From: Vibrio hyugaensis
GTDB lineage: Bacteria > Pseudomonadota > Gammaproteobacteria > Enterobacterales > Vibrionaceae
NCBI RefSeq assembly: GCF_002906655.1
Contig: NZ_CP025794.1
Span: 2,728,001-2,792,000 of the forward strand
Length of the DNA: 64,000 nucleotides
Reading direction: 5' to 3'
The notes below the pieces were generated by a model. The model was not told where the DNA came from. It searched no databases and saw only the letters and a list, made by a program, of their open reading frames with translations. Positions 18,292 to 29,852 of this stretch are shown piece after piece. Every line of letters begins with the position of its first letter. Position 1 is the stretch's first letter. A program made the translations under genes and the position numbers.

Positions 18292-18758
18292 TGACCGCAT
18301 TAGCAACCGTGACGGGTGTTCATCGTCACGGTCAGCAATACGATATCGATTTAAGCTGCGAGCAACAAACCAGTTGCAGCAGCTGTTCTTCGCAAAAAAT
18401 CTGTGGCACTGGAGTGGTTACTAAAGCAATTGGTAACAAAACATTAGCATGGCATCTGCGTACAAAAACATCCGTCAAAGTTGGTCAGGTGGTAGAAATC
18501 GGCTTTCCTGAGTCGAGTCTGATCAAATCCGCAATGGCGGTTTACCTTCTTCCTCTGTTTGGTCTGATTGTTGGTGCCGTGATTGGCAACTTCCTTCTTG
18601 TGCCTTTAACCACAGGCGGCGAGGGCATTACCATCTTAGCTTCGGTTTTGTTCGCTGCTGGTGGTATGTGGCTCGCTAAACGTGTGTCACGACCTTTAGA
18701 AGATGAATCAAAACGCCAAGTCACCCTCATTCGAGTTCTCGGTGAGCCTATCCAGTAA
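18288..18758 (+). CDS. rseC: RseC (SoxR-reducing/MucC family) membrane protein
   Basis: Inner-membrane protein of the RseC/MucC family; in E. coli it has a minor role in sigma-E control and in the reduction of SoxR. The cysteine cluster CEQQTSCSSCSSQKIC at about residues 24-39 may hold a metal or Fe-S centre. Two transmembrane segments follow (SAMAVYLLPLFGLIVGAVIG and ILASVLFAAGGMWLA). 156 residues. Last gene of the sigma-E operon, then a 149-base gap to lepA. Confidence 0.92.
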   Translation: MMTALATVTGVHRHGQQYDIDLSCEQQTSCSSCSSQKICGTGVVTKAIGNKTLAWHLRTKTSVKVGQVVEIGFPESSLIKSAMAVYLLPLFGLIVGAVIGNFLLVPLTTGGEGITILASVLFAAGGMWLAKRVSRPLEDESKRQVTLIRVLGEPIQ

Positions 18759-18907
18759 GTACGTACCTCGAGGTTGCTAAGGTATATACTTTAAATAAGG
18801 TGCGCCCGTTAACGAAATTGGGTAGAATCTGCCAACTTGATTGAAATGCCGTCAGCTGATGGCTTTCTTACTGTCCCTATTTGTAAAGAGTTAGTCACCC
18901 TAAATCT

Positions 18908-20701
18908 ATGAAGCACATTCGTAACTTTTCGATTATCGCCCACATCGACCATGGTAAGTCGACCCTATCAGACCGTCTAATCCAAGTATGTGGAGGATTA
19001 AGCGATCGTGAAATGGCCGCACAGGTTCTGGATTCTATGGATCTTGAACGTGAGCGTGGTATCACCATTAAATCTCAGAGTGTAACGTTAAACTACACTG
19101 CTAAAGACGGTGAAACCTACCAGCTGAACTTCATCGATACTCCGGGACACGTTGACTTTGCGTACGAAGTATCACGCTCTCTAGCCGCTTGTGAAGGCGC
19201 GCTATTGGTGGTTGACGCAGGTCAAGGTGTAGAGGCTCAAACGCTTGCTAACTGTTACACCGCGATCGAAATGGATCTAGAGGTTGTGCCAATCCTTAAC
19301 AAGATTGACCTACCTGCCGCTGATCCTGAGCGCGTAGCAGAAGAAATTGAAGAAATCGTTGGTATCGATGCAATGGAAGCTACCCGCTGTTCTGCTAAGA
19401 CAGGTATCGGTGTAGATGACGTTCTAGAAAACATCGTATCAGCAATTCCAGCACCAGAAGGTGATCCTGAAGCACCACTTCAAGCATTGATCATCGATTC
19501 ATGGTTCGATAACTACCTTGGCGTTGTTTCTTTGGTTCGTATTAAAAACGGCTCACTGAAGAAAAACGACAAGATTAAAGTAATGAGCACAGGCCAAACT
19601 TGGGGTGTAGACCGTCTAGGTATCTTCACACCTAAGCAAGTCGATACTGATGTTCTTAATACCGGTGAAGTAGGTTGGGTAGTTTGTGGTATCAAAGACA
19701 TCCTTGGTGCTCCTGTTGGTGATACGCTAACCCTAGCGAAAAACGGCAGTGAGAGCCCTCTACCTGGCTTTAAAAAAGTAAAACCTCAGGTATACGCGGG
19801 TCTATTCCCAGTATCATCTGATGATTACGAAAACTTCCGTGACGCGTTAGGCAAATTGAGCCTGAACGATGCATCGTTGTTCTATGAGCCAGAAAACTCA
19901 GCGGCACTAGGTTTTGGTTTCCGTTGTGGTTTCCTTGGCATGCTGCACATGGAAATCATCCAAGAGCGTTTAGAGCGTGAATACGATCTAGACCTGATTA
20001 CAACAGCGCCTACTGTAGTCTACGAAGTCGTAGAAACTGACGGTACGCTACTTTATGTTGATAGCCCGGCCAAACTGCCAGCGGTAAACGACATTGAAGA
20101 AATTCGCGAGCCTATCGCACGTTGTAATATTCTTGTGCCATCGGATTACCTTGGTAACGTAATCACACTGTGTGTAGAAAAGCGTGGTACTCAGGTTGAT
20201 ATGGTTTACCACGGCAACCAAGTTGCTGTGACGTACGATATCCCAATGGCAGAAGTTGTTCTGGACTTCTTTGACCGTCTGAAGTCAACGTCACGCGGCT
20301 ACGCATCTTTGGATTACAACTTCCAACGCTTTGAAACATCGAACATGGTACGTGTAGATGTACTTCTGAATGGCGACAAGGTTGATGCGCTAGCACTGAT
20401 TACGCACAAAGATCAGTCTCAGACTCGTGGTCGTCAGTTGGTTGAGAAGATGAAAGAATTCATCCCTCGCCAAATGTTTGATATCGCGATCCAAGCGGCA
20501 ATCGGTAACCACATCATTGCGCGTTCTACTGTGAAACAGCTACGTAAGAACGTAATCGCGAAATGTTACGGTGGTGACGTGAGCCGTAAGAAGAAACTTC
20601 TGAAGAAACAGAAAGAAGGTAAGAAACGTATGAAGCAGATCGGTAACGTAGAGCTGCCTCAAGAAGCGTTCCTAGCTATTCTTCACGTTGGTAAAGACTA
20701 G
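18908..20701 (+). CDS. lepA: Elongation factor 4 (LepA)
   Basis: Ribosome-associated GTPase, implicated in translation initiation and ribosome assembly and once proposed to back-translocate. Seen: G1 [15 protein letters not shown]3 DTPGHVDF, G4 LNKIDLP, the EF-G-like domains II, III and V, and the unique LepA C-terminal domain ([20 protein letters not shown]). 597 residues, near the E. coli 599. Forms an operon with lepB in many gamma-proteobacteria; here a stem-loop separates them. Confidence 0.97.
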   Translation: MKHIRNFSIIAHIDHGKSTLSDRLIQVCGGLSDREMAAQVLDSMDLERERGITIKSQSVTLNYTAKDGETYQLNFIDTPGHVDFAYEVSRSLAACEGALLVVDAGQGVEAQTLANCYTAIEMDLEVVPILNKIDLPAADPERVAEEIEEIVGIDAMEATRCSAKTGIGVDDVLENIVSAIPAPEGDPEAPLQALIIDSWFDNYLGVVSLVRIKNGSLKKNDKIKVMSTGQTWGVDRLGIFTPKQVDTDVLNTGEVGWVVCGIKDILGAPVGDTLTLAKNGSESPLPGFKKVKPQVYAGLFPVSSDDYENFRDALGKLSLNDASLFYEPENSAALGFGFRCGFLGMLHMEIIQERLEREYDLDLITTAPTVVYEVVETDGTLLYVDSPAKLPAVNDIEEIREPIARCNILVPSDYLGNVITLCVEKRGTQVDMVYHGNQVAVTYDIPMAEVVLDFFDRLKSTSRGYASLDYNFQRFETSNMVRVDVLLNGDKVDALALITHKDQSQTRGRQLVEKMKEFIPRQMFDIAIQAAIGNHIIARSTVKQLRKNVIAKCYGGDVSRKKKLLKKQKEGKKRMKQIGNVELPQEAFLAILHVGKD

Positions 20702-20751
20702 AGTTGAACTATCTCTTACTCTTGTCTGTCATAAGACGTTAGATAGTAAAA

Positions 20752-20788
20752 TAAGTGAAAGGGTTTCGGCTCTTTCACTTTCGTATTT
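20752..20788 (+). terminator. Stem-loop between lepA and lepB
   Basis: AAGTGAAAG and CTTTCACTT pair around GGTTTCGGCT, followed by TCGTATTTTT. The T-run is imperfect, so this may be a weak terminator or a processing hairpin within the lepA-lepB transcript. Confidence 0.45.
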
Positions 20789-20805
20789 TTAGATAAGGGA
20801 ATTTA

Positions 20806-21705
20806 ATGGCGAATACATTCTCACTGATTCTAGTTATCGTGACTTTGGTAACTGGCGTAGTTTGGCTACTGGAAAAGCTGGTGTTTGCAAAAAAACGTCA
20901 AGCGAAAGTAGAAGAGATTCAAGCACAGACAGCTAATGGCCTGGACGCGGTAACACTACAGAAAGTAGAACGTCAGCCATGGTGGATTGAGAATAGCGTG
21001 TCTATTTTCCCTGTAATTGCATTCGTTCTTGTATTGCGTTCTTTTATCTATGAACCGTTCCAAATTCCTTCAGGCTCAATGATGCCCACCTTACTAGTAG
21101 GCGACTTTATTCTGGTGGAGAAATACGCTTACGGATTGAAAGATCCTGTTTGGCGTCATCAGCTAGTGGAAACTGGCAAACCAGAGCGTGGTGATATTGT
21201 GGTATTCAAATACCCACCTCAACCAAACATTGACTACATTAAACGTGTTGTTGGCTTACCTGGCGATACGGTTCGTTACTCAAGTGACAAGCAAGTATGT
21301 ATTCAATCGCAAGGTGATTCGGTTTGTAAGCCAGTTAAATTGAGCAATGTTGAAGAAAGTCCGTTCATCCAAAACGGTATTCCTCTGATTCAGATGAATG
21401 AAAAACTGGGTGAAGTGGAACACCAAATCTTGGTTAACCCATTGGCTCGTGACCGTGTGCAGAACTACCAGCCACGTCCAGGAGTTAACGAATGGGTTGT
21501 ACCACAAGGTCAGTACTTTGTTATGGGTGATAACCGTGATAACAGTGCTGATAGCCGTTACTGGGGCTTTGTTCCAGAAGCAAACTTAGTCGGTAAAGCT
21601 GTCGCGATTTGGATTAGCTTCGAGTTTGATCGTGGCGCAGACAGCGTTCTACCTTCATGGATTCCAACTGGTGTGCGTTTTAACCGCGTCGGTGGTATTC
21701 ACTAA
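20806..21705 (+). CDS. lepB: Signal peptidase I
   Basis: Inner-membrane Ser/Lys protease that removes signal peptides of Sec and Tat substrates. Two N-terminal membrane segments; catalytic Ser in [16 protein letters not shown] and general-base Lys in [31 protein letters not shown] is box E. Length 299 (E. coli 324). AAGGGA lies upstream of the ATG. Followed by rnc after 20 bases. Confidence 0.97.
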   Translation: MANTFSLILVIVTLVTGVVWLLEKLVFAKKRQAKVEEIQAQTANGLDAVTLQKVERQPWWIENSVSIFPVIAFVLVLRSFIYEPFQIPSGSMMPTLLVGDFILVEKYAYGLKDPVWRHQLVETGKPERGDIVVFKYPPQPNIDYIKRVVGLPGDTVRYSSDKQVCIQSQGDSVCKPVKLSNVEESPFIQNGIPLIQMNEKLGEVEHQILVNPLARDRVQNYQPRPGVNEWVVPQGQYFVMGDNRDNSADSRYWGFVPEANLVGKAVAIWISFEFDRGADSVLPSWIPTGVRFNRVGGIH

Positions 21706-21725
21706 CCATTACATATCGAGAGAGT

Positions 21726-22403
21726 ATGAATTCTCCAATTGATAAACTAGAGAGAAAGCTCGGCTACCAATTTAAGGATGCTGGGCTTATCAACTTGGCG
21801 CTGACTCACCGCAGCGCCAACAGTAAGCATAATGAACGTCTTGAGTTTCTGGGCGATTCAATTTTAAGTTTTGTCATCGCTGATGATCTGTACCATCGTT
21901 TCCCGAAAGTGAACGAAGGTGACATGAGCCGTATGCGCGCTACTTTGGTACGTGGGCACACATTGGCGGAACTGGGTCGTGAATTCGATCTAGGAGATTA
22001 TTTAAAATTAGGTCCAGGTGAATTGAAGAGTGGCGGATTCCGCCGAGACTCTATTCTAGCCGATGCGGTAGAAGCCATTATTGGTGCGATTTACCTTGAT
22101 AGTGATATTGAAGCCGTGCGCGGTATTGTACTGAGCTGGTACAACTCGCGTCTTGAAGCCATCAAGCCTGGCGTATCACAAAAAGATCCAAAAACTCGCC
22201 TACAAGAGTTCCTGCAAGGCAGAAGAAAACCACTGCCTGTCTACACAGTGACTAATATTAAAGGTGAAGCGCACAACCAAGAGTTCACGGTTGAGTGTGA
22301 CGTAGCAGGTGTGGATAAGCCTGTCATTGGTAAAGGCACCAGCCGCCGCAAGGCAGAACAAGCGGCTGCTGAAACAGCACTTGAGCAATTAACAAATGGC
22401 TGA
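21726..22403 (+). CDS. rnc: Ribonuclease III
   Basis: Double-strand-specific endoribonuclease for rRNA processing and sRNA-mediated decay. Signature [20 protein letters not shown] near residues 37-56 includes the catalytic acids; a second acidic set lies in [13 protein letters not shown]. The dsRNA-binding domain occupies about 155-222 ([19 protein letters not shown] to [14 protein letters not shown]). 225 residues (E. coli 226). The 3' end overlaps era by 8 bases, the conserved rnc-era-recO arrangement. Confidence 0.97.
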   Translation: MNSPIDKLERKLGYQFKDAGLINLALTHRSANSKHNERLEFLGDSILSFVIADDLYHRFPKVNEGDMSRMRATLVRGHTLAELGREFDLGDYLKLGPGELKSGGFRRDSILADAVEAIIGAIYLDSDIEAVRGIVLSWYNSRLEAIKPGVSQKDPKTRLQEFLQGRRKPLPVYTVTNIKGEAHNQEFTVECDVAGVDKPVIGKGTSRRKAEQAAAETALEQLTNG

Positions 22404-23358
22404 TAACGAATTCGATATCGATGCATTTTTTGCATCAAACGGTGAAGTAAGTTCACCAGAAAACCAGCACTGTGGCTTTATTGCGATTGTTGGTCGCCCA
22501 AACGTTGGTAAATCGACGCTTCTAAACAAAATTCTTGGTCAGAAGATTTCGATAACATCTCGTAAACCGCAAACGACTCGTCACCGCATCATGGGTGTGG
22601 ACACTGACGGCGATTACCAAGCGATCTACGTAGATACACCAGGACTTCACATTGAAGAGAAGCGTGCGATCAACCGTTTGATGAACCGTGCGGCGAACTC
22701 ATCGCTCAGTGATGTAAACCTAGTATTCTTCTTGGTTGATGGTACGCACTGGACCAAAGACGACGAGATGGTGCTGACTAAGCTTCAAAAGTCGAACTTC
22801 CCTGTAGTACTTTGTGTGAACAAGGTAGACAACGTGCAAGATCGTAACGAAGTGATGATGCACATGGCCGACATGTCTAAGAAAATGGACTTTGTTGACG
22901 TTGTGCCAATCTCTGCGAAACAAGGCAAGAACATCGACGTACTACGTAAGCACGTTCGCGATCACTTGCCGGAAGCAACACATCACTTCCCTGAAGAATA
23001 CGTAACAGACCGTTCTCAGCGTTTCATGGCGTCTGAAATCGTGCGTGAAAAGCTGATGCGTTTTACTGGTGAAGAATTGCCTTACTCGGTAACGGTTGAA
23101 ATTGAACGTTTTGACTACAACCCAGAAAATGATGGCTTCCACATCAATGCCTTAATTCTTGTTGAACGTAACGGTCAAAAGAAAATGGTCATTGGTAAAG
23201 GCGGTGAGAAGATCAAGACCATTGGTCGTGAAGCGCGCTTAGATATGGAAGAGTTGTTCGGCCGTAAGGTTTACCTAGAGACTTGGGTAAAAGTGAAATC
23301 TGGTTGGGCAGACGACGAACGTGCATTGCGTTCACTTGGTTACATCGACGACCTATAA
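22396..23358 (+). CDS. era: GTPase Era
   Basis: Essential GTPase that binds the 3' end of 16S rRNA and aids 30S assembly. G1 [16 protein letters not shown], switch region [12 protein letters not shown]3 DTPGLH, G4 NKVD. The KH domain at the C-terminus has [20 protein letters not shown]. 320 residues, slightly longer at the N-terminus than E. coli (301). Start overlaps rnc; a strong palindromic terminator follows. Confidence 0.97.
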   Translation: MADNEFDIDAFFASNGEVSSPENQHCGFIAIVGRPNVGKSTLLNKILGQKISITSRKPQTTRHRIMGVDTDGDYQAIYVDTPGLHIEEKRAINRLMNRAANSSLSDVNLVFFLVDGTHWTKDDEMVLTKLQKSNFPVVLCVNKVDNVQDRNEVMMHMADMSKKMDFVDVVPISAKQGKNIDVLRKHVRDHLPEATHHFPEEYVTDRSQRFMASEIVREKLMRFTGEELPYSVTVEIERFDYNPENDGFHINALILVERNGQKKMVIGKGGEKIKTIGREARLDMEELFGRKVYLETWVKVKSGWADDERALRSLGYIDDL

Positions 23359-23413
23359 GCTTGGTTGCGAAGTTGCTTCGTTCCAACATCGATAAAAACT
23401 AAATATCGATTAG

Positions 23414-23444
23414 AATAAGGAGCCAATTGGCTCCTTATTTTTTT
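23414..23444 (+). terminator. Terminator after era
   Basis: AATAAGGAGCC and GGCTCCTTATT are perfect arms around AATT and run into T7. It separates rnc-era from recO-pdxJ-acpS. Confidence 0.85.
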
Positions 23445-23472
23445 ATTCACACTTCTTAGGCACACTGACGAG

Positions 23473-24204
23473 ATGAGCAACCAGTCTTCAGAAGGCTTTC
23501 AACGCTGCTTTGTATTGCATCGACGCCCTTACAGTGAATCGAGCTTAATCCTTGATGTATTCAGCGAGGAGTATGGTCGAATTACATTGATGGCAAAAGG
23601 TGCTCGCGGTAAACGCTCCAATCTTAAAGGCGCATTGCAGCCCTTTACCCCTCTATTGCTGAAATGGTCAGGGAAAGGCTCGATGAAGACGTTACGTCAA
23701 GCAGAGCCCATCAGTTTAGGTTTGCCTTTGACAGGAATAAACCTTTACTCCGCCATGTACGTAAATGAATTGATTGGAAGGGTGTTGATGGCAGAAGTGC
23801 CGATGCCAGCTTTATTTCATGACTACTTACATGCCTTAACGGAACTGGCTCAAAGTGATAACCCTGAACCGGGCTTGCGTCGTTTTGAATTAGCCCTGCT
23901 GTCTTCTATGGGGTATGGCGTCGATTTTTTGCATTGTGCTGGTACTGGTGAACCCGTCGACCCTGACATGACTTACCGCTATCGCGAACAAAAAGGATTC
24001 ATCGCGTCAGTAAGGCGAGATAACCTCACTTTTTTGGGGAATGAATTGATTGCAATTAGTGAACGGCGATTCATCACTAAAGAGCAATTAAAAGCGGCGA
24101 AACGCTTTACACGACTGGCATTAAAGCCGTATCTTGGCGGCAAACCTTTAAAAAGTCGTGAATTATTCATTCAGACATACAGAGCACGGAGTAATGGAAA
24201 ATGA
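23473..24204 (+). CDS. recO: DNA repair protein RecO
   Basis: Recombination mediator that, with RecR, loads RecA on SSB-coated single strands and anneals DNA. The N-terminal OB fold is seen in [42 protein letters not shown] is a conserved RecO segment. 243 residues (E. coli 242). ATGA overlap with pdxJ. RecO works with the RecA encoded in the same window. Confidence 0.94.
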   Translation: MSNQSSEGFQRCFVLHRRPYSESSLILDVFSEEYGRITLMAKGARGKRSNLKGALQPFTPLLLKWSGKGSMKTLRQAEPISLGLPLTGINLYSAMYVNELIGRVLMAEVPMPALFHDYLHALTELAQSDNPEPGLRRFELALLSSMGYGVDFLHCAGTGEPVDPDMTYRYREQKGFIASVRRDNLTFLGNELIAISERRFITKEQLKAAKRFTRLALKPYLGGKPLKSRELFIQTYRARSNGK

Positions 24205-24932
24205 GCTCAATCTATTTAGGCGTTAATATCGACCATATTGCCACTCTACGTAATGCGCGTGGTACTAAATACCCAGATCCAGTTCATGCTGCTGAGATCG
24301 CAGAGCGTGCTGGCGCAGACGGTATTACTATTCACCTACGTGAAGACCGTCGCCACATTCTAGATCGTGACGTGCGCATCCTACGTGAAACCATTCAAAC
24401 TCGTATGAACCTTGAAATGGCAGTAACAGACGAGATGGTTGAGATTGCACTACAGACTAAGCCTGAGTTCGTGTGTCTGGTTCCTGAAAAACGTGAAGAG
24501 TTGACAACAGAAGGTGGTCTTGACGTTGTAGGTCAGCTTGAGAAAGTGAAAGCTGCAACGCAAAAACTGACGGAAGCGGGCATCAAAGTCTCTCTATTTA
24601 TTGATGCTGACCGTCAACAGATCGATGCGGCAAAAGCATGTGGTGCACCGTATATCGAACTTCACACTGGTCACTATGCGGATGCGGATACTGAGGAAGA
24701 CCAACAAGACGAGCTTAAGAAGATTGCTGCAGGTGCAAGCTACGCTGATGACCTAGGTATCATCGTTAATGCTGGTCACGGTCTGACTTACCACAACGTT
24801 GCGCCAATCGCTGCATTGCCTGAAATTTACGAACTGAATATTGGTCACTCGATCATCGGTCGTGCGGTATTTGATGGCCTAGAAAAATCAGTGGCAGAAA
24901 TGAAAGCCCTGATGGTCGCTGCACGTAAGTAA
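24201..24932 (+). CDS. pdxJ: Pyridoxine 5'-phosphate synthase
   Basis: Condenses 1-deoxy-D-xylulose 5-phosphate with 1-amino-acetone 3-phosphate to pyridoxine 5'-phosphate, the last ring-forming step of vitamin B6 synthesis. TIM barrel; seen: [14 protein letters not shown] (residues 8-21), [20 protein letters not shown], and GHGLTYHNV. 243 residues, the same as E. coli. Overlaps recO and precedes acpS by 12 bases. Confidence 0.97.
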   Translation: MSSIYLGVNIDHIATLRNARGTKYPDPVHAAEIAERAGADGITIHLREDRRHILDRDVRILRETIQTRMNLEMAVTDEMVEIALQTKPEFVCLVPEKREELTTEGGLDVVGQLEKVKAATQKLTEAGIKVSLFIDADRQQIDAAKACGAPYIELHTGHYADADTEEDQQDELKKIAAGASYADDLGIIVNAGHGLTYHNVAPIAALPEIYELNIGHSIIGRAVFDGLEKSVAEMKALMVAARK

Positions 24933-24944
24933 TCCGTTTCAATC

Positions 24945-25325
24945 ATGGCAATTTTAGGATTAGGAACCGATATCGCCGAGATTGGGCGAATAGAGAAAGC
25001 ACTAGAACGCAGTGGTGAGCCATTTGCAAAGCGCATTCTATCGGCTCAAGAAATGGCAAAATTTGACGAACTAAAACAAAAAGGTCGTTATCTAGCAAAG
25101 CGTTTCGCGGTAAAAGAAGCGGCATCAAAAGCGCTAGGCACGGGCATTGCGAAAGGCGTGACCTTCCATGACTTTACCGTTTCGAATGATGAGTTCGGTA
25201 AACCGATGTTGACGCTTTCTGGTGTGGCAAAGCAAATCGCCGAGTCGATGGGTGTGAATCATGTTCATCTATCGATTTCTGACGAGCGTCATTACGCGGT
25301 CGCGACGGTGATTTTTGAATCCTAA
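24945..25325 (+). CDS. acpS: Holo-[acyl-carrier-protein] synthase
   Basis: Transfers 4'-phosphopantetheine from CoA to apo-ACP for fatty-acid synthesis. Motifs [14 protein letters not shown] (residues 6-19, with the Mg-binding Asp) and [16 protein letters not shown] (residues 54-69). 126 residues, same as E. coli. Final gene of recO-pdxJ-acpS, ending at a bidirectional terminator shared with barA. Confidence 0.96.
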   Translation: MAILGLGTDIAEIGRIEKALERSGEPFAKRILSAQEMAKFDELKQKGRYLAKRFAVKEAASKALGTGIAKGVTFHDFTVSNDEFGKPMLTLSGVAKQIAESMGVNHVHLSISDERHYAVATVIFES

Positions 25326-25356
25326 TTTGTCTGATTACGGATTAATAACCGAATAC

Positions 25357-25387
25357 GAAAAAGCCAGAGTCGATGCTCTGGCTTTTT
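25357..25387. terminator. Bidirectional terminator acpS / barA
   Basis: AAGCCAGAG and CTCTGGCTT form the stem around TCGATG, with A5 before and T6 after. Convergent genes acpS (+) and barA (-) both end here. Confidence 0.88.
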
Positions 25388-25414
25388 TATTGTGTTGATT
25401 TCCCGAATTATTCT

Positions 25415-28213
25415 CTACTGTTCAAGATAGAACTTCGCCGTCGTGGTGACTTTAATCATCTCATCTTGCAGTTCGAACATTTCCGGTTCGATGTCTTCAA
25501 TACTCGCACCTGAACGCAGCGCCTGTTCCAAGGTTGCACACAGTGACTTCAACCTCGGTACGCCACAGTAAGAGCTACTGCCGTGAAGTTTATGCACCAC
25601 ATGGATAAGGTCATCGCGCGAAAAGTCTTCTTGCTCTATGGCTTGATCGACCACTTCTTCCACTTCTGGAATAAAGTCTATCAACATGCGTAGCATGTCC
25701 TTAGCTAGGTCTTCTTTGTTTGCGCTCTGTTTTAAGGCCGCTTGCCAGTCGATAATCATATCTTGCTGCGGTTTTTCCGGCTCTGGTGGTGCAACTTCCA
25801 CTGCAGGCTCCACGTAAGATGGTGCGATCTTATCGACACTGTCAGTGCAAGTATTTGGGTTCCAATGAACCAAAACCTGTTGCAACACATGTTCCTCAAT
25901 TGGCTTGGTTAGGTAATCATCCATGCCCGCTGCCAGCAGTCGGTCACGCTCACCTGCCATTGCGTGTGCGGTCACCGCAATCACAGGGGTGTCTTTGTTC
26001 AGCTCTAGCTCTTTAATGTACTGACAGGCGGTTACGCCGTCCATCAATGGCATTTGAATGTCCATGAAGATCAGATCGTATTTCTTCTCTGTTGCGAGGT
26101 TCACTGCTTGTTGACCGTTGCTGCATGCCGTTACTGTTTCGACACGCTCTCTCAATAGCGCAGAGATCAGCTTCAAGTTGGCAGGGTTATCATCAACCGC
26201 AAGCACCGTTAATGGCAGTCTTTCGCTCTCTACAGGTTCAACCGGAGGCAGGGCAACCTGAGGCATTTCTATATGGTCAGTGATCAGGCTCTGTAGCAGT
26301 TTACGACGCGATAATGGCTTGGTCAGACATTGGATCTGATGATCGTTCATCACTTGGTCTGCTAATGCTAGCTCCGTACTTGGCGTACCCATGATGACAC
26401 TTGGAGCCATACGCTTCGCCTGCTCAATCCACGCTGAGACGGATTGGTCGTCATAAGTTTGGTTTGCGCCCAAGTTCAACAATACGTAGTCGTAGTGTTC
26501 ATCGTTCTCTGGTAGCGATGAACGGTAGGTCACTAGAATGCCTTCTTGACTCAAGACTTGTTGAGTCACTGATGCCGCTTGCATGTTTGGTTCAACCAGC
26601 AGCAGCTGCTTACCAGATAGCAGTTCTACTTCAATTAGATCGCTCATTGGCATTTCTGTTGAATGTAGGCGCAGCGTAAACCAGAAGGTAGAACCTTGGT
26701 GGAGACGGCTGGTTAAGCTGATTTCGCCGCCCATTTGGCTAACCAGTTTTTGGGTGATAACCAGACCTAAACCAGTACCGCCGTATCGGCGTGAAATACT
26801 CGCATCTGCTTGGCTAAAGGCTTGGAACAATTGCGCTTGCTGGCGCTCTGAAATACCAATGCCTGTATCGCGAACCATAAATTGCAGTTCAATGGAATCA
26901 CTGGATTGGGAACGCATTTCAACACTGATGTCGATGTTGCCGCGCTCGGTAAATTTGATTGAGTTACCGACCAAGTTAGTAAGGATTTGCTGGATACGCA
27001 GTGGGTCACCGACCAAGCCTGGCGGGATCTTCGGATCCACTTTCAGGGTGATCTCCAATCCTTTCTCGTGTGCGCTGGTCGCTTGTAAGTTAATAACTTC
27101 TTCCAAGCTTTCTCTGAATTCAAATGGAATGTTTTCTAGGGCTAACTTACCCGCTTCCAGTTTCGAGAAGTCGAGGATGTCGTTGATGATGTTGAGTAGG
27201 TTGTTTGCCGACTTCTCAATGGTCTGCAAGTAATCCGTTTGGCTGTTCGACAACTGAGTTTTAAGCATCTGACGCGTAAAGCCAATCACACCGTTCAGTG
27301 GCGTACGAAGCTCGTGCGACATATTGGCTAAGAATTCAGATTTCACTCGCGCCGCTTCTTGCGCACGTTTCTTCGCGATGTCTAACTCCACGTTCTGAAT
27401 TTCTAGCTGTTCAAGGGTTTCACGCAAGTCCGATGTCGCTTGGTCTATACTGTGCTGCATCTCAACGTGGTATTCCGACAGCGAGACTGCCATGGCGTTG
27501 ATACCGTTTTTCAGTTGGTCCAACTCACCGTGCATTTTACCTTCGATACGCACGTCAAGGTGGCCACGACGAATTCGGTCCACAACGTTCTTCATGTGGG
27601 TGATCGGCTGGGTAACGTCATGCATGAGGCGAGAGGCGAACACGCTCGCGAGACCAAGGCCGAGAATCAACACCAAGAATGCTGAGAAGACTTCTTGGTA
27701 CTGCTGTAAACGAAGTGACGAAAGATCCATTTCCACCGCGATGTAGCCAATGGCTTTTGTTCCCTGATTCTCATTTGAAAGCTCAGAAAGATAATGGCCT
27801 TCTGATAGAATCGGCACACGCAGAATAAGCGAGTTATCGAAGATTTCTGAGTCCCCTAATTGAGGAATCGGTTTGTCCTTCGGGAACATCAGCGCTTCAA
27901 AATTTGGGTGGAAGTTAGAGGTGACAAAAAGCTCATGGTTTTCATCAAACACCGCGATACTGCGAACCAATTTCGAGTTTTTACGGTGGGCGTAGCTGAT
28001 CAGGCGACGGACGGCTTCACGACTTTCAGAAAGAAGGTGCGTTTCGCTGGCAATAGCAAGTGGTTCGATAATGCTATTACCTGTCGTGATGACTTGTTTT
28101 TCGAGGTCTTGGTAGCGGTTAAATGAGAAAAAGCCGCTCAGTAATAAACCAATAATGAGTGTGGGAGCGAGAGTTAGTGTAATTACACGTGCTCGTAAGC
28201 CATATCTGGTCAT
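25415..28213 (-). CDS. barA: Hybrid sensor kinase BarA (VarS)
   Basis: Tripartite membrane histidine kinase that phosphorylates UvrY/VarA, which induces CsrB-type RNAs that sequester CsrA. Order of domains: membrane span about 10-30, periplasmic sensor, membrane span about 175-195, HAMP to 245, HisKA with phospho-His300 (NMSHELRTPLNGVIGF), HATPase (N box near 412-422, DTGIGI, GGTGLGL), a degenerate receiver about 530-645 with Asn580 where the phospho-Asp would be, a full receiver about 668-785 with Asp718 (FMDIQMPLMDG), and Hpt with His874 (HKLHGSS). 932 residues. CsrA is encoded at about 51.8 kb. Confidence 0.95.
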   Translation of the reverse strand: MTRYGLRARVITLTLAPTLIIGLLLSGFFSFNRYQDLEKQVITTGNSIIEPLAIASETHLLSESREAVRRLISYAHRKNSKLVRSIAVFDENHELFVTSNFHPNFEALMFPKDKPIPQLGDSEIFDNSLILRVPILSEGHYLSELSNENQGTKAIGYIAVEMDLSSLRLQQYQEVFSAFLVLILGLGLASVFASRLMHDVTQPITHMKNVVDRIRRGHLDVRIEGKMHGELDQLKNGINAMAVSLSEYHVEMQHSIDQATSDLRETLEQLEIQNVELDIAKKRAQEAARVKSEFLANMSHELRTPLNGVIGFTRQMLKTQLSNSQTDYLQTIEKSANNLLNIINDILDFSKLEAGKLALENIPFEFRESLEEVINLQATSAHEKGLEITLKVDPKIPPGLVGDPLRIQQILTNLVGNSIKFTERGNIDISVEMRSQSSDSIELQFMVRDTGIGISERQQAQLFQAFSQADASISRRYGGTGLGLVITQKLVSQMGGEISLTSRLHQGSTFWFTLRLHSTEMPMSDLIEVELLSGKQLLLVEPNMQAASVTQQVLSQEGILVTYRSSLPENDEHYDYVLLNLGANQTYDDQSVSAWIEQAKRMAPSVIMGTPSTELALADQVMNDHQIQCLTKPLSRRKLLQSLITDHIEMPQVALPPVEPVESERLPLTVLAVDDNPANLKLISALLRERVETVTACSNGQQAVNLATEKKYDLIFMDIQMPLMDGVTACQYIKELELNKDTPVIAVTAHAMAGERDRLLAAGMDDYLTKPIEEHVLQQVLVHWNPNTCTDSVDKIAPSYVEPAVEVAPPEPEKPQQDMIIDWQAALKQSANKEDLAKDMLRMLIDFIPEVEEVVDQAIEQEDFSRDDLIHVVHKLHGSSSYCGVPRLKSLCATLEQALRSGASIEDIEPEMFELQDEMIKVTTTAKFYLEQ

Positions 28214-28405
28214 GTTATCTAATTACATCGGAGTCTGGATATGGGAAAATAACGCATTATTTCTCAAGCGCGCGATAAAGCCTTGAGTAAAGAAGTGACG
28301 TCACCGGATAAACGGTAAGCATAATCAAGTCACTCGAATCACACAACGGCTGCAATCAAGAATAGTGAAGCCGTAGAGCAATTAGACACAAATCAGGCAC
28401 AGAGC

Positions 28406-29725
28406 ATGGCACGTATCTTTCAACCTAAAAAGAAAACGCAATTAAATACTCGTCACCAAGCGGTACAAGTGGAGCGTTTGGATCACCACGGCGCAGGCAT
28501 TGCTTACCTCAAGAAGAAACCATTGTTTATTGATGGTGCACTACCGGGTGAGGAAGTGGTAACCCAATTGGTGGAAGAAAAGAGCAAATTCGCTCGTGGT
28601 AAGTTGATTAAAATCCTTAAACCGAGTGAAACGCGCGTTGACGCCTTTTGTCCGCATTACCATGAATGTGGAGGCTGCGACCTGCAACATTTGAACTATG
28701 ACCAACAGCTGACGCACAAGCAGCAAACGCTTCGTCAGTTGATGCGAAAATTTGCCGGTAGTGATATCGAGTTGGATGCACCTGTGTTGGGTGACTCTCA
28801 TGGTTATCGTCGCCGTGCTCGCGTGAGCTTATTCGTGGATAAAAAGACCCGTCAGCTGCACTTTGGTTTCCGTAAGAAACAAAGTAAGCAAATCGCACAA
28901 GTGACGGACTGTCCTGTGCTTGCGCCTGAGTTGAATGTGTTACTGCCAGAAATCTACTCGACGTTAAAAGCGTTTAAGAAGCCAGAGCAATTGGGTCACG
29001 TAGAGTTAGTATTGGGCGACAATGGTCCTTGTATTACATTGCGCCACCTAAGCAAACTGACTGAAAAAGAAACTAACACGTTGGTGGAATTGGCGAAGCG
29101 TCATCATGCATCGCTCTACCTGATGCCAGAAACGGACCAACTTGATTTGATTGAAGGTGAAGTGCCTTTCTATCAAGAAGCCGGTGTCACCGTACCATTC
29201 ACGCCAAACAACTTTATTCAAGTGAACCAAGCGGTGAACCAGAAAATGGTCGCTCAGGCAGTGGCGTGGTTAGACCCACAAAGTGACGAGCGAGTGTTAG
29301 ATTTGTTCTGTGGTCTAGGTAACTTCAGTTTGCCAATTGCAAAACGTGCAAAACATGTGGTTGGCGTAGAAGGCGTGGCAGAAATGGTAGAAAAGGCAGC
29401 AAATAATGCATCCTTGAACCAAATCAATAACGCACAATTTTATCACGCTAACCTTGAGCAGGATTTTGAAGGGCAAGTTTGGGCGGCTGAACAATTCGAC
29501 AAAGTGCTGCTTGATCCGGCACGTGCAGGCGCGAGTGGGATCATCGATCAAGTTTCTGCGCTTGGCGCACAGCGTGTAGTTTATGTTTCGTGTAATCCTG
29601 CTACCCTTGCAAGGGATAGTCAGAGCTTGCTGGAGCAAGGCTACCAATTGACCAAATTAGGTATGCTGGACATGTTCCCTCATACCAGCCATCTAGAATC
29701 GATGGCGCTGTTTGAAAAGTCCTGA
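28406..29725 (+). CDS. rlmD: 23S rRNA (uracil-1939-C5)-methyltransferase RlmD
   Basis: Methylates U1939 of 23S rRNA using SAM. N-terminal TRAM domain; Fe-S cysteines in [20 protein letters not shown] with a further Cys in [12 protein letters not shown] fold [28 protein letters not shown]; catalytic Cys in [12 protein letters not shown]. 439 residues (E. coli 433). Divergent from barA and upstream of relA, the E. coli order barA-rlmD-relA-mazG. Confidence 0.96.
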   Translation: MARIFQPKKKTQLNTRHQAVQVERLDHHGAGIAYLKKKPLFIDGALPGEEVVTQLVEEKSKFARGKLIKILKPSETRVDAFCPHYHECGGCDLQHLNYDQQLTHKQQTLRQLMRKFAGSDIELDAPVLGDSHGYRRRARVSLFVDKKTRQLHFGFRKKQSKQIAQVTDCPVLAPELNVLLPEIYSTLKAFKKPEQLGHVELVLGDNGPCITLRHLSKLTEKETNTLVELAKRHHASLYLMPETDQLDLIEGEVPFYQEAGVTVPFTPNNFIQVNQAVNQKMVAQAVAWLDPQSDERVLDLFCGLGNFSLPIAKRAKHVVGVEGVAEMVEKAANNASLNQINNAQFYHANLEQDFEGQVWAAEQFDKVLLDPARAGASGIIDQVSALGAQRVVYVSCNPATLARDSQSLLEQGYQLTKLGMLDMFPHTSHLESMALFEKS

Positions 29726-29852
29726 TAATTGGGACTTTGTTGATCACTTACACGTGGTGGGTGGTCAATAAGCCAACGTTTAAGGCTTGGCATAAGAACT
29801 AACCTGGATGGTGTTAGTCAAACCACACAAATATAATAATTAGGATGATGAG

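Noticed and set aside
26583..27233. 216-codon plus-strand ORF inside barA
   Set aside because: Antisense frame of barA; barA is well supported by domains and no homology is seen for the other.
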